DNA of 64,000 nucleotides from JAVJUV01 sp047314965. GTDB taxonomy: Bacteria > Pseudomonadota > Alphaproteobacteria > Rhodobacterales > Rhodobacteraceae. The stretch is taken from positions 1-64,000 of the forward strand of contig NZ_JBLBVK010000052.1 in assembly GCF_047314965.1 (NCBI RefSeq), in the 5' to 3' direction. Positions within the stretch are counted from its first letter, which is position 1. The number at the start of each line of letters is the position of its first letter. This document shows, piece by piece, positions 23,786 through 32,647 of the stretch. Made by a program: the position numbers and the translations under genes. The notes beneath the pieces are model-generated. The model was not told the origin of the DNA. It saw only the letters and a list, made by a program, of their open reading frames with translations, and made no database searches.

Positions 23786-24697
23786 TCAGTGCGCGGGCTT
23801 GATGAACGTCCCGTTGTTCAGCTCGCGCACCGCCTGCATCAGCTCCTCCCGCGTGTTCATCACGATCGGCCCGTGCCAGGCCACCGGTTCCTGGATCGGC
23901 TGACCCGACACCAGAAGGAACCGCACGCCGTCATCGCCGGTTGTCACGGTGATCTCGTCACCGGTATCGAACCGCACAAGCGTCCGGTTCCCGCTCATGT
24001 CGCGGATGTTCAGCTCCTCGCCCGCGAATTCCTTTTCGATCCGCACCCCGACAGGGCGCGATGCATCGCGGAAACAGGCTTTGCCGGCAAAGACATAGGC
24101 GAAGGTGTTCGCGTAGGTATCGACCGGCAGAACCTTTCTCGTGTTGGGCGGAACCGACACGTCCAGATAAAGAGGATCGGCGGCAATCCCATCCACAGGC
24201 CCCCGCTTGCCCCAGAAGCTGCCGGTGATGATCCGCACCCGGGTGCCGTCGTCGTCGATGATCTCTTCCACGTCCTTGCCCGCGATATCCTGATAGCGCG
24301 GCGCGATCATCTTCTGGCTCGACGGAAGGTTCGCCCAAAGCTGGAACCCATGCATCTGCCCCTTCACGTTCCCGCGCGGCATCTCCTGGTGCAGGATGCC
24401 GGAGCCGGCCGTCATCCACTGCACGCTGCCAGGTCCAAGAAGCCCCTTGTTTCCCAGAGAGTCCGAATGCTCGACCACGCCCTCCAGCACATAGGTGATC
24501 GTCTCGATCCCCCGGTGCGGATGCCATGGGAAACCTCTTTGATACATCACCGGGTCGTCATTGCGAAAATCGTCCAGAAGCAGGAAGGGATCGCTCTCGG
24601 AGGGATCACCAAAGCCGAAAACGCGATGTAGATGCACGCCCGCACCTTCCATGGTGGGCTGGGCGACGCTTGTCGATTTCACAGGTCTGAAGGTCAT
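23786..24697 (-). CDS. Pirin-family protein 1
   Basis: 303 residues with the two cupin halves of pirin and the metal-binding pattern: PWHPHRGIETITYV (His-x-His) and SGILHQEMP (His, Glu). Pirins are iron-binding cupins; some act as quercetin dioxygenases or redox-sensitive regulators. It is the last gene of the pirin-GNAT-pirin set, 48 bp after the GNAT gene. It differs from pirin 2 in sequence. Confidence 0.88.
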   Translation of the reverse strand: MTFRPVKSTSVAQPTMEGAGVHLHRVFGFGDPSESDPFLLLDDFRNDDPVMYQRGFPWHPHRGIETITYVLEGVVEHSDSLGNKGLLGPGSVQWMTAGSGILHQEMPRGNVKGQMHGFQLWANLPSSQKMIAPRYQDIAGKDVEEIIDDDGTRVRIITGSFWGKRGPVDGIAADPLYLDVSVPPNTRKVLPVDTYANTFAYVFAGKACFRDASRPVGVRIEKEFAGEELNIRDMSGNRTLVRFDTGDEITVTTGDDGVRFLLVSGQPIQEPVAWHGPIVMNTREELMQAVRELNNGTFIKPAH

Positions 24698-24745
24698 TGT
24701 TCCATTCCTTCGTTGCTCATTGAGGCAGGCGCACAGCGCCGCCCG

Positions 24746-25261
24746 TCACATCTCGGTCAAAGCCGCCAAGCCGGCCAGATCGTCCCAATGCACGGGATAG
24801 GCCATCACCGGATTGCCGAACATCTCGTCTTCGAAAGCCGGGCCAAAGGCACCGCCCAGCCTCTTGTAAAACCCGATCGCGCGAGGGTTGGCTTCCGCCA
24901 CCGTCAGGTGAAGCCGCACATAACCGGCCTCGCGAAGCTCCAGCGCTGTCCTTGCCATCAACGCGCGCCCGATACCCTGCCCCTCGACCGCAAGCAGGAC
25001 ATGCAGATTGTCCACATATGGTCCGCCGTTCTGGTCGGGCAAGGTCGCAGCCACGCCGACGACACGCCCCGCATCCACCGCCACCAGAACCAGCGCCCCA
25101 TTCAGACGCGAAGGTGTCCAGAGCGCCGCCAGGTCGGCCTCCACAGCCCCCGACAGATACTCGGCAGGCAACACACCCTCGTAGGTCCGTCGCCAACTCT
25201 CCAGGATAACCGCCACGATCCCGGCCAGATCGGCCTCGGTCGCACGCCGAATCTCCGTCAT
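24746..25261 (-). CDS. GNAT-family N-acetyltransferase
   Basis: 171 residues with GNAT motif A in VDNLHVLLAVEGQGIGRALMART (the R/Q-x-x-G-x-G/A acetyl-CoA loop) and the C-terminal LHLTVAEANPRAIGFYKRLGGAF pattern. Substrate unknown. Its start lies 3 bp from the stop of the second pirin gene, so it is translated from the same transcript. Confidence 0.85.
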   Translation of the reverse strand: MTEIRRATEADLAGIVAVILESWRRTYEGVLPAEYLSGAVEADLAALWTPSRLNGALVLVAVDAGRVVGVAATLPDQNGGPYVDNLHVLLAVEGQGIGRALMARTALELREAGYVRLHLTVAEANPRAIGFYKRLGGAFGPAFEDEMFGNPVMAYPVHWDDLAGLAALTEM

Positions 25262-25264
25262 CGT

Positions 25265-26206
25265 CTACCTTTCAGGCAGCGGAATGAATTCCCGGTCGTC
25301 CCCCGGCGGCAGCTGGAAGCGCGGATTGCTCTCCCAGTCGCCCCGCCTCCAGGCTTCCTTCGCCTCCTCGATCCGCTCTTTCGACGAGGCCACGAAGTTC
25401 CACCAGATATAGCGCGAACCTTCAAGCGTCTCGCCACCAAGCAGCATCACGCGCGCACCTCGCTCACCTGCGGTCATCGACACGCGGTCGCCCGGTCGGA
25501 ACACCATCATGCGCCCGGCTTCGTGGGTCTCGCCCGCGATCTCGACCGATCCTTCCACGACATAGGCGCCGCGATCCTCATGGTCCTCCGGCAGAGGCAG
25601 CTTGGCTCCGGGCGCCAGAACCGCATCGGCATAGAACATCTCGGACGCTGTTGTCACCGGCGCGCGCTCACCCCACGCAGTTCCGAGGATCAGGCGTACT
25701 TCTTTCCCTTCTCCTTCCAGGAAGGGCAACGCATCCTGCCCCGCGTGCTGGAACTCCGGCGCGCGGTCCTCGTGGTCCTTGGGAAGCGCGACCCACGTCT
25801 GGATCCCGAAGAAAGGCATCGGCTCGCTGCGTGTCGCGTCGTCGATCCGCTCGGAATGGGTAATACCATGCCCCGCCACCATCCAGTTGACTGCGCCGGG
25901 CTCGATCCATGCGTCTGTTCCAAGACTGTCCCGGTGATGCATGCGTCCCCGGTAAAGGTAGCTGACCGTGGCCAGCCCGATGTGGGGATGCGGGCGCACA
26001 TCCAGACCCTCGGTCGGAAGAAACTCCACCGGCCCCATCTGGTCGAAAAAGATGAACGGCCCGACCATCTGACGGCGCGGCGCCGGCAGGGCGCGGCGCA
26101 CCTCGAACCCGCCAAGGTCTCGGGCGCGCGGAACAATCAACGTTTCGATCGCGTCCACGGAATCGCCGGTCGGGCAATCAGGATCAAGTGCAGGATTCCA
26201 GCTCAT
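25265..26206 (-). CDS. Pirin-family protein 2
   Basis: 313 residues from the ATG at 26206; the open frame further upstream belongs to the tRNA region. The metal-ligand set is DVRPHPHIGLATVSYL and AGHGITHSER. The cupin halves are spaced as usual for pirin. With the GNAT gene and pirin 1 it forms a minus-strand operon from 26206 to 23786. Two distinct pirins flanking an acetyltransferase is a recurrent but uncharacterised arrangement. Confidence 0.88.
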   Translation of the reverse strand: MSWNPALDPDCPTGDSVDAIETLIVPRARDLGGFEVRRALPAPRRQMVGPFIFFDQMGPVEFLPTEGLDVRPHPHIGLATVSYLYRGRMHHRDSLGTDAWIEPGAVNWMVAGHGITHSERIDDATRSEPMPFFGIQTWVALPKDHEDRAPEFQHAGQDALPFLEGEGKEVRLILGTAWGERAPVTTASEMFYADAVLAPGAKLPLPEDHEDRGAYVVEGSVEIAGETHEAGRMMVFRPGDRVSMTAGERGARVMLLGGETLEGSRYIWWNFVASSKERIEEAKEAWRRGDWESNPRFQLPPGDDREFIPLPER

Positions 26207-26317
26207 ATCAACCTCATCTCTTTGTCTCTTCAGACATAGAGCGAAGCATGAGCGCACAAAACGCACACACAGAAACATGTCGTGTGCGTTTTTGTTACTC
26301 TGCGCAGGCGGAAAGTC

Positions 26318-26393
<76 letters not shown>

Positions 26394-26436
26394 GCCGGAC
26401 CGGGGATGTAGCGGGTTGATCGGCGGGTTGCAAGCC

Positions 26437-26907
26437 TTAGTCGCTCTCCAATGCCACCCTTTCGTCATCCGCCCCGATCCAGCGCCGGGCTCCCGGCCCG
26501 TTTCGACCCAGCGCGTCTTCCGCATTGTAAAGCGGACAGTTCTCCAGCGACAGGCACCCGCACCCGATGCAATAGCCCATCTGGTCCCGCAGACGCTCCA
26601 GCATCTCGATCCGTTCATCGAGGAGTGCCTTCCAAGGGGCGGCTGCCTTCGCCCAGTCCGCCTTGCCCACGGCCCTCTCGCGCGGCAAGCGATCCAGCAC
26701 CTCTTTCACCTCCGCGAGCGAAATGCCCGCCGACTGCGCCATTCGCGCAATGGCGATCCTCCGCAACTCACGGCGATCGTAGCGGCGATGGTTGGCCGGC
26801 GTCCGCCAGCTCTCGATCAGTCCTTCGGCCTCGTAGAAGTGAACGGTCGAGACCGGCACTCCTGCCCGCGCAGCCACCTCGCCCACCGAAAGGTCATTGG
26901 GTTTCAT
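26437..26907 (-). CDS. soxR: Redox-sensitive regulator SoxR (MerR family, [2Fe-2S])
   Basis: 156 residues. MerR HTH (LSVGEVAARAGVPVSTVHFYEAEGLIESWRTPANHRRY) and dimerisation helix are followed by the SoxR cluster loop CIGCGCLSLENCPLYN with Cys113, 116, 118 and 124, the exact C-x2-C-x-C-x5-C spacing of SoxR. In non-enteric bacteria SoxR directly controls its own small regulon, responding to redox-cycling compounds. The gene is divergent from a small ORF across the SoxR box at 26936-26953. No soxS is nearby. Confidence 0.93.
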   Translation of the reverse strand: MKPNDLSVGEVAARAGVPVSTVHFYEAEGLIESWRTPANHRRYDRRELRRIAIARMAQSAGISLAEVKEVLDRLPRERAVGKADWAKAAAPWKALLDERIEMLERLRDQMGYCIGCGCLSLENCPLYNAEDALGRNGPGARRWIGADDERVALESD

Positions 26908-26935
26908 TGATCGGCACCCCCAAGAAATCTCTTGC

Positions 26936-26953
26936 CCTCAAGTTTACTTGAGG
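26936..26953. promoter_or_regulatory. SoxR box
   Basis: CCTCAAGTTTACTTGAGG matches the E. coli soxS operator (CCTCAAGTTAACTTGAGG) with one changed base and is a near-perfect palindrome. It lies between soxR and the small ORF at 26997, close to both starts, so it probably controls both. Confidence 0.9.
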
Positions 26954-26996
26954 AAGTAGCGTGCCACCATGATTAACGAATCTCAAGGAGCACATC

Positions 26997-27191
26997 ATGA
27001 GACAAAAGCGGATCGGGCTTGCCCAGCACATCCGACAGAAGTTTGCCGCGCGCTTGCACGCGAGCACGCCGCGCGACCGGTTTCCCGACGACATCGAAAA
27101 CGAGATACTCTCGATAAGACACCGGCAGCAGATCGAGACTCTGGTCGCTGGACAAGCTGCGTCGTGCCGGCAGAGCTTGGAGCGCCCCTGA
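26997..27191 (+). CDS. Small protein under the SoxR box, hypothetical
   Basis: 64 residues (MRQKRIGLAQHIRQKFAARL...), with a strong AAGGAG Shine-Dalgarno placed 7 bp before the ATG. It is basic in its first third and helical, with no signal peptide or membrane segment and a Cys only near the C-terminus. It is the only open frame downstream of the SoxR box, so it is the obvious target, but a frame this short could also be a decayed gene. Not recognised. Confidence 0.45.
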   Translation: MRQKRIGLAQHIRQKFAARLHASTPRDRFPDDIENEILSIRHRQQIETLVAGQAASCRQSLERP

Positions 27192-27385
27192 CATAAGGCT
27201 ACTTTACATGCGGTGGACAGCCACAAAAAAGGACTGGTCCAGCGCCCCGCGTCTTCCGCGGTCAGCCATCGGAAAAACCGCTCCGGCACGCCCGAAGACT
27301 TTGCGACGCCCCATGATCACAGGCACCGCTTCTCGTCGGATGTGGCGTCCTCCAGCAGGCGGTGCGTGGATCAGGACAGGAAAAG

Positions 27386-27460
27386 TGGTGGGTGATGAGG
27401 GATTTGAACCCCCGACATCTTCGATGTGAACGAAGCGCTCTACCACTGAGCTAATCACCC
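27386..27460 (-). tRNA. tRNA-Val(CAC)
   Basis: 75 nt on the minus strand: acceptor GGGTGAT/ATCACCC, anticodon loop TTCACAT (anticodon CAC), encoded CCA. It is closely similar to the tRNA-Val(UAC) about 1 kb away. The stretch 27192-27385 between the small ORF and this tRNA holds nothing I can support. Confidence 0.95.
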
Positions 27461-27682
27461 GATTTGGGGCGTCTTTAGCTCGTGTCTTGGAACGGTGCAA
27501 GACCCGCATTACCCTCTGATCTCCCCCGGAAAACTGCGTCCAAAAAATCACACTCGCCGCAAAAATCTGCCCCGAAGTTAGCAGAAGGCCTCGCGTGGCC
27601 TCAGGACGCGTGTGGCGCAGTTGACCTTTCAACCCATGCATGCTTTTGCTTATTTTGGCACTGAACTGAAAGGACTGCCAAT

Positions 27683-27871
27683 ATGCGTAAGACTGTTTTC
27701 ACTCTCGCCGCCATCGCTGGCCTTTCGGCTAGCGCTGCTTTCGCCGGCGGAATGAGCGAGCCGGTGATGGAACCGGAAATCGTTGTCGAAGAGTCGACGG
27801 GTTCGTCGGGTGGGATCGTTCTCCCGCTGCTTCTTCTGGCACTTGTCGCAGCAATCGCTGCGGACTCGTGA
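27683..27871 (+). CDS. Small exported membrane-anchored protein, hypothetical
   Basis: 62 residues. A signal peptide (MRKTVFTLAAIAGLSASAAFAGG) is followed by an acidic mid-part (MSEPVMEPEIVVEE) and a C-terminal hydrophobic helix (IVLPLLLLALVAAIAA), so the mature protein is mainly an acidic tail plus a membrane anchor. Proteins of this layout are common in Rhodobacteraceae and have no assigned function. RBS aaagga precedes the ATG, and a strong terminator follows at 27901-27931. Confidence 0.7.
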   Translation: MRKTVFTLAAIAGLSASAAFAGGMSEPVMEPEIVVEESTGSSGGIVLPLLLLALVAAIAADS

Positions 27872-27900
27872 TTTAGCCCGGCAACTTGGTTGCCAGCTAG

Positions 27901-27931
27901 AAAAACGCGGCCTAACCGGCCGCGTTTTTTT
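27901..27931 (+). terminator. Rho-independent terminator after the small exported protein
   Basis: Stem ACGCGGCC / GGCCGCGT (27905-27912, 27918-27925) with a five-base loop, flanked by A-run and a T-run of seven, so it can work in both directions. Confidence 0.9.
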
Positions 27932-27958
27932 GTTTCTGAAGCCAGGAACTGCCATAAG

Positions 27959-27989
27959 AAAAGGCGCGCCGCTCGGACGCGCCTTTTTT
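27959..27989. terminator. Terminator downstream of lon
   Basis: Inverted repeat AAGGCGCG (27961-27968) / CGCGCCTT (27978-27985) with flanking A and T runs on both strands. On the minus strand it follows the lon stop at 28012. Confidence 0.85.
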
Positions 27990-28011
27990 CGAGTTCGCCC
28001 GGGTCACACGA

Positions 28012-30423
28012 TCAGTGTGCGACACGGCCCTCTGGATCGGCCCGCAACCGCTCTGCCCGCTCGACCGCAGCGGCCTCCTCGGCCGCTTCGTCCCATTCGA
28101 TGGGTTCCGGCTCACGGACAAGCGCCATCTTGAGAACCTCCGACACATGGTTCACGGGAATGATCTCCAGACCCTCTTTAACATTGTCGGGGATCTCCGC
28201 GAGATCCTTGGCATTTTCCTCGGGGATGAGCACCGTCTTGATGCCGCCCCTCAGAGCCGCCAGAAGCTTCTCTTTCAGGCCACCGATCGGCATCGCATTC
28301 CCCCGGAGCGAGACCTCGCCGGTCATGGCGATGTCCTTGCGCACGGGGATCTGCGTCAGCACGGACACGATCGAGGTCACCATCGCCAGACCCGCAGACG
28401 GGCCATCCTTCGGCGTGGCGCCATCCGGCACGTGGACGTGGATGTCCATCGTGTCGAACTTCGGCGGTTTCACCCCGATCTTCGGCGCGATGCTGCGGAC
28501 ATAGGATGACGCAGCGTCGATCGACTCCTTCATCACGTCGCCCAGCTTGCCGGTGGTCTTCATACGGCCTTTGCCAGGCAGACGAAGCGCTTCGATCTGC
28601 AGCAAGTCGCCACCGACGCTGGTCCATGCAAGCCCGGTCACCACACCGATCTGATCTTCCTTCTCGGCCAGACCATAGCGGTACTTCTTGACCCCCAGGA
28701 ACTCTTCAAGGTTCTCAGGCGTAACGGTGACCTTCGCGTCCTCTTTCTTGACGATCTTCGTCACCGCCTTCCGGGCCAGCTTGGCGATCTCACGCTCCAG
28801 GTTCCGCACCCCGGCCTCGCGGGTATACGTGCGGATGATCTCGGCCAGAGCGTCGTCGGTCAGTTCGAACTCCTTGGACTTCAGCCCGTGGTTCTTGACC
28901 TGCTTGTCGATCAGATGCTGCTTGGCGATCTCGCGCTTTTCATCCTCGGTATATCCGGCCAGCGAAATGATCTCCATCCGGTCCAGAAGCGGGCCCGGCA
29001 TGTTGTAGGAGTTCGCCGTGGTCAGGAACATCACGTTCGAAAGGTCGTACTCGACCTCAAGATAGTGATCGACGAAAGTCGAGTTCTGCTCGGGATCAAG
29101 AACCTCGAGCATCGCCGACGCCGGGTCACCCCGGAAGTCCTGCCCCATCTTGTCGATCTCGTCGAGAAGGATGAGCGGGTTCGTCGTCTTCGCCTTCTTG
29201 AGCGCCTGGATGATCTTGCCGGGCATGGACCCGATATAGGTCCGGCGGTGGCCACGAATCTCGGACTCGTCACGCACGCCGCCAAGCGAGATGCGGATAA
29301 ACTCGCGCCCCGTCGCCTTTGCGACCGATTTGCCCAGCGACGTCTTACCAACACCCGGAGGGCCGACGAGGCACAGGATCGGCCCCTTCAGCTTCTTCGA
29401 ACGCTGCTGCACCGCAAGGTACTCGACGATCCGCTCTTTCACCTTCTCCAGGCCATAGTGGTCGTCGTCCAGGATCTTCTGCGCGCGGCTCAGGTCCTTC
29501 TTGACGCGGCTCTTCGTGCCCCACGGGATAGACAGCATCCAGTCGAGATAATTGCGCACGACAGTCGCTTCGGCCGACATCGGAGACATCGACTTCAGCT
29601 TCTTCAGCTCGCCCTCGGCCTTTTCCCGGGCCTCTTTCGAAAGCTTCGCGGCACTGATCTTCTCTTCCAGTTCGGCGATCTCGCCCGCGCCGTCCTCGCC
29701 GTCGCCCAGCTCCTTCTGAATGGCCTTCATCTGCTCATTCAGATAGTATTCCCGTTGGGTCCGCTCCATCTGCGACTTAACACGCGTCTTGATCTTCTTC
29801 TCGACCTGAAGAACGCTCATTTCGCCCTGCATCAGGCCATAGACGGCCTCCAGCCGCTCCGCGACCACGAGCATCTCCAGAAGCTTCTGCTTCTGAGCGA
29901 CGTCCACGCCAAGATGACCGGAAACAAGGTCCGCCAGCTTCGCGGCTTCGCGGGTCTCGCTGACCTGGCTCAGGGCCTCTTCGGGAACATTCTTCTTGAT
30001 CTTCGAATAGCGCTCGAATTCCTCCGCCACCGAGCGCACCAGCGCCTCGACGGAATCCTTGTCGCCCATCTCCTCCGCAAGAACCTCGGACTCTGCTTCG
30101 AAGAAGTCGTCGTTTTCGATGAACCGCGTGATCTTCACCCGGCTCTGACCCTCGACCAGCACCTTCACGGTGCCGTCAGGCAGCTTCAACAGCTGCAGCA
30201 CGTTCGCCAGCACACCGACACGGAAGATTCCATCCGTGGTCGGTTCGTCGACCGCAGGGTCGATCTGGCTCGACAGCAGGATCTGCTTGTCGTCCTTCAT
30301 CACCTCTTCCAGCGCGCGCACCGATTTCTCGCGCCCGACGAACAGCGGCACGATCATGTGCGGAAAGACAACGATGTCTCTCAGCGGAAGAACGGGATGG
30401 GAAATTGCGGTTTGCTCGTTCAT
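28012..30423 (-). CDS. lon: ATP-dependent protease La (Lon)
   Basis: 803 residues, full length for a bacterial LonA. In order: N-terminal substrate domain (LPLRDIVVFPHMIVPLFVGREKSVRA), coiled coil, AAA+ domain with Walker A GPPGVGKTSLGKS and Walker B LILLDEIDKMG, and the C-terminal Ser-Lys protease domain with DGPSAGLAMVT (Ser676) and GGLKEKLLAAL (Lys719). It degrades misfolded and regulatory proteins in the cytoplasm. The C-terminal tail is acidic and Ala/Glu-rich. The start is the ATG at 30423. Confidence 0.97.
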   Translation of the reverse strand: MNEQTAISHPVLPLRDIVVFPHMIVPLFVGREKSVRALEEVMKDDKQILLSSQIDPAVDEPTTDGIFRVGVLANVLQLLKLPDGTVKVLVEGQSRVKITRFIENDDFFEAESEVLAEEMGDKDSVEALVRSVAEEFERYSKIKKNVPEEALSQVSETREAAKLADLVSGHLGVDVAQKQKLLEMLVVAERLEAVYGLMQGEMSVLQVEKKIKTRVKSQMERTQREYYLNEQMKAIQKELGDGEDGAGEIAELEEKISAAKLSKEAREKAEGELKKLKSMSPMSAEATVVRNYLDWMLSIPWGTKSRVKKDLSRAQKILDDDHYGLEKVKERIVEYLAVQQRSKKLKGPILCLVGPPGVGKTSLGKSVAKATGREFIRISLGGVRDESEIRGHRRTYIGSMPGKIIQALKKAKTTNPLILLDEIDKMGQDFRGDPASAMLEVLDPEQNSTFVDHYLEVEYDLSNVMFLTTANSYNMPGPLLDRMEIISLAGYTEDEKREIAKQHLIDKQVKNHGLKSKEFELTDDALAEIIRTYTREAGVRNLEREIAKLARKAVTKIVKKEDAKVTVTPENLEEFLGVKKYRYGLAEKEDQIGVVTGLAWTSVGGDLLQIEALRLPGKGRMKTTGKLGDVMKESIDAASSYVRSIAPKIGVKPPKFDTMDIHVHVPDGATPKDGPSAGLAMVTSIVSVLTQIPVRKDIAMTGEVSLRGNAMPIGGLKEKLLAALRGGIKTVLIPEENAKDLAEIPDNVKEGLEIIPVNHVSEVLKMALVREPEPIEWDEAAEEAAAVERAERLRADPEGRVAH

Positions 30424-30769
30424 TTATGTCCTCAAGTCTGCAAGAGGGTCTGGCCCCGACATCGGCAACCTTTGGCCCTCTCCTGATGATGGCCTCTATA
30501 TGTGGTGCGGGCCCCTCCGGCTTCAACCACCCGGGCCTTCTGCCTCAAGTGTGCCTGTCTCCGCAGCCGGGAGCAAGCGGTCCCTTCTGTATTGGCCCAA
30601 ATCACCGAAATATTCCGAAATCCGCTTGTTTAAGGCGAAGAACGGGAAACGGCGCATCCCTTCAAGCTGGACTGTTTCCTTTAACAAAAAATTAAGAATC
30701 ACGCCGTATTTTCGCCAAAGATGCACTCTAGCGAGGGGCTTGGGGGCGCGGAAAGGATGACAACCGCGC
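30424..30769. other. Intergenic region between lon and the membrane-protein cluster
   Basis: 346 bp with no convincing gene. It must hold the lon promoter and that of the divergent gene at 30770. A poly-A/poly-T-rich patch (ACAAAAAATTAAGA at about 30683-30697) is the AT-richest part. I see no clear operator. Confidence 0.5.
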
Positions 30770-31279
30770 ATGGCTCTTGGCCTCGGTCGCAGGATATATC
30801 GCGAGAGACGGCGACTTCTTTTCGTCACCTCGCTGGCATTTCTTGCAGGATACATCTTCTATCTTCGCGCCGGACACGAGGTCTGGGGCCTGCCCGTTCC
30901 CGTCGTCACCGGGGCGATCTACGCCGGCGTCGTCGGACCCACCGCTCTCTTCTTCTGCCTAGTCCTGCCCTCGATCCGCTTCATGATCGAGGCCATCGCG
31001 GTATCGCGCCTGCTGTTCTCGATCTTCGTCTTCAGCGTGCCTGACATCGGCTACAGCATCCTGGCGTCACCGTTCCTGACCGCTTTCGTCGTGGTCACCG
31101 GTGGCATCGTCGTCAGCCGCGTGATCCACGGCCGCATCCAGAAGACCAGGACCAGGGCCTGGCGTGAAAAGCTCAACCTGGCCCGCCTTGTCACGCGTAC
31201 CCCCGCGCGTCTGAGCGGCCGCGCCTGGCAGCACCGCTTCGTCGGCTGGATCGACGACACCCAACCCCTGCCCGCGTGA
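30770..31279 (+). CDS. Membrane protein, hypothetical (cluster gene 1)
   Basis: 169 residues with about four hydrophobic segments (LLFVTSLAFLAGYIFYL, VPVVTGAIYAGVVG, ALFFCLVLPSIRFMIEAIA, SPFLTAFVVVTGGIVV), a basic N-terminus and a basic C-terminal cytoplasmic tail (RIQKTRTRAWREKLNLARL). No family recognised. GGAAAGGA lies upstream of the ATG. It is divergent from lon and followed within 6 bp by the next gene, so the three genes 30770-32647 form an operon. Confidence 0.65.
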   Translation: MALGLGRRIYRERRRLLFVTSLAFLAGYIFYLRAGHEVWGLPVPVVTGAIYAGVVGPTALFFCLVLPSIRFMIEAIAVSRLLFSIFVFSVPDIGYSILASPFLTAFVVVTGGIVVSRVIHGRIQKTRTRAWREKLNLARLVTRTPARLSGRAWQHRFVGWIDDTQPLPA

Positions 31280-31284
31280 CCGCC

Positions 31285-31755
31285 ATGAGCTATGCCCGCT
31301 TCTTCACCTCGACCCGCCGCACGATGGCCGTCTCGCGCCCCCGTGGCCTCGAGCACGACCGCGCCATCTACGTGGCGGGCCTCATCGGGGCGCTTCTGAA
31401 CCGGGCCGCGGAAACCGGCAGCTTCCGGGGCGCGATCCTCGTTCATCCCAACATGGTTCTGACCGCCCCGAGATTCGGAACCGACGAAGGCACCCGCCTC
31501 GACTACGGCCTTGGCGCCATCGCCACGGCCCGGGCGGCCAGCATCACGCTCGAGGGCACCGACGCACAGCGCCTCGGCTTTCTCGCATTCGCGCCGCTGC
31601 ACAAGCAGGCCAACGGCTACGACCCCGACTGGCAATTCGACGACCCCGACGTCGCCATGACCGCCCGCTGCCGCATCATCGGGCTCGACCTCGACGTCGC
31701 CTGCATCGACGACCCGGACGGCGCGGCCACCCTCGCGCTGGACTTGCGCGACTGA
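31285..31755 (+). CDS. Hypothetical protein (cluster gene 2)
   Basis: 156 residues from the ATG at 31285, six bases after the stop of gene 1. No signal peptide or membrane helix; it reads as a globular alpha/beta protein (FRGAILVHPNMVLTAPRFG, LGFLAFAPLHKQANGYDP, RCRIIGLDLDVACIDDPD). I do not recognise it. It ends one base before the GTG of gene 3. Confidence 0.55.
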   Translation: MSYARFFTSTRRTMAVSRPRGLEHDRAIYVAGLIGALLNRAAETGSFRGAILVHPNMVLTAPRFGTDEGTRLDYGLGAIATARAASITLEGTDAQRLGFLAFAPLHKQANGYDPDWQFDDPDVAMTARCRIIGLDLDVACIDDPDGAATLALDLRD

Positions 31756-31756
31756 C

Positions 31757-32647
31757 GTGTTCCGCCGTCTCTACCGACAGCGCCGCCGCTTCGCGGTCGT
31801 GACCCTGCTCCTCACCGGCGGACTTCTGGTTTCGCTCGCCCAGGGCGCAGTGCCCAATGGAACCGACCTGCCGCTCGACAACTGGATCACCTGGGTCTCG
31901 GTCTTCCTTGCCAGCCTGATCGTCACTTTCGGCCTGATCTTGGTAACGACCTATGTCCTGCCCGCGCTGCGACATGCGCTTGAGGTCTTCACCCTGTCGA
32001 TCCTGGCCTTCCCCGTCATCTCTTCGATCGCAACCGCGTTTGGCACCGATTTCGGGGCCAATTCCTGGCTCTTCTGGATTCTGACCTTCGTTGCCCTCGA
32101 GCACCTGATCTACGGTCGCTACTTCGACCGGCTGACTTTCGCGCTGCCCGAACGCCGCGTGCGCTTCCGCACACGCGCCGCGCCCCAGACGGTCTGGGCC
32201 GCCTGTGCGCCCCTCCCGGAGTTCAGCGCCCGGCACTTCTATCCGGGCACCCGTTTCGAGCCGCTCGAAGACGGCACCGTCCGCGCGATCTATCCCCTGA
32301 AGGGCGGTCAGACCTACCAGGTCGAATTGATCACACCCGAGCGCATCGAGGCCCCGCACTTCTTCATCGTCAGCTTCACACCCGCCGAGGCCTCCGCCGG
32401 CAGCGGCGGTCTCTCCGGCACCCAGCAGATCGAGATCACGCACCGCACCGACGGCGGCTCGGATGTCCTGATCACCGAGGCGCGCGACGCCGCGCCCCTT
32501 CGCCGCCACATGCAATTCTGGTTTGATGACGAGCTGGGCGACCGCGCCGACTGCATGGCCGCCCGCATCGAGGGGCGTCACGACTGGTCGATGTTCAAGC
32601 ACCAGTTCCCAAAGCCCAGGGCCGCGGGCGCTTCCGTCCCGACCTAA
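31757..32647 (+). CDS. Membrane protein with C-terminal SRPBCC-like domain (cluster gene 3)
   Basis: 296 residues from a GTG start. The first 125 residues hold four hydrophobic segments similar in layout to gene 1 (basic start RRLYRQRRRFAVVTLLL). The rest looks like a START/SRPBCC-type ligand-binding domain: RAAPQTVWAACAPLPEFSARHFYPG, YQVELITPERIEAPHFFIVSFTPAEA, GGSDVLITEARDAAPLRRHMQFWFDDELGDRADCMAARIEGR. Genes 1 and 3 may be related in the membrane part. It ends tail-to-tail with tgt (4-bp overlap). Confidence 0.6.
   Translation: MFRRLYRQRRRFAVVTLLLTGGLLVSLAQGAVPNGTDLPLDNWITWVSVFLASLIVTFGLILVTTYVLPALRHALEVFTLSILAFPVISSIATAFGTDFGANSWLFWILTFVALEHLIYGRYFDRLTFALPERRVRFRTRAAPQTVWAACAPLPEFSARHFYPGTRFEPLEDGTVRAIYPLKGGQTYQVELITPERIEAPHFFIVSFTPAEASAGSGGLSGTQQIEITHRTDGGSDVLITEARDAAPLRRHMQFWFDDELGDRADCMAARIEGRHDWSMFKHQFPKPRAAGASVPT

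Noticed and set aside
26894..27289. Minus-strand frame of 131 residues opposite the small SoxR-side ORF
   Set aside because: Cys/Ser/Arg-rich shadow sequence, no RBS, and it runs across the SoxR box and the start of soxR.
30661..30666. Minus-strand CTTGAA upstream of lon as a sigma-32 -35 element
   Set aside because: No matching -10 at the usual distance and over 230 bp from the lon start; lon is heat-shock controlled in many bacteria, but not supported here.
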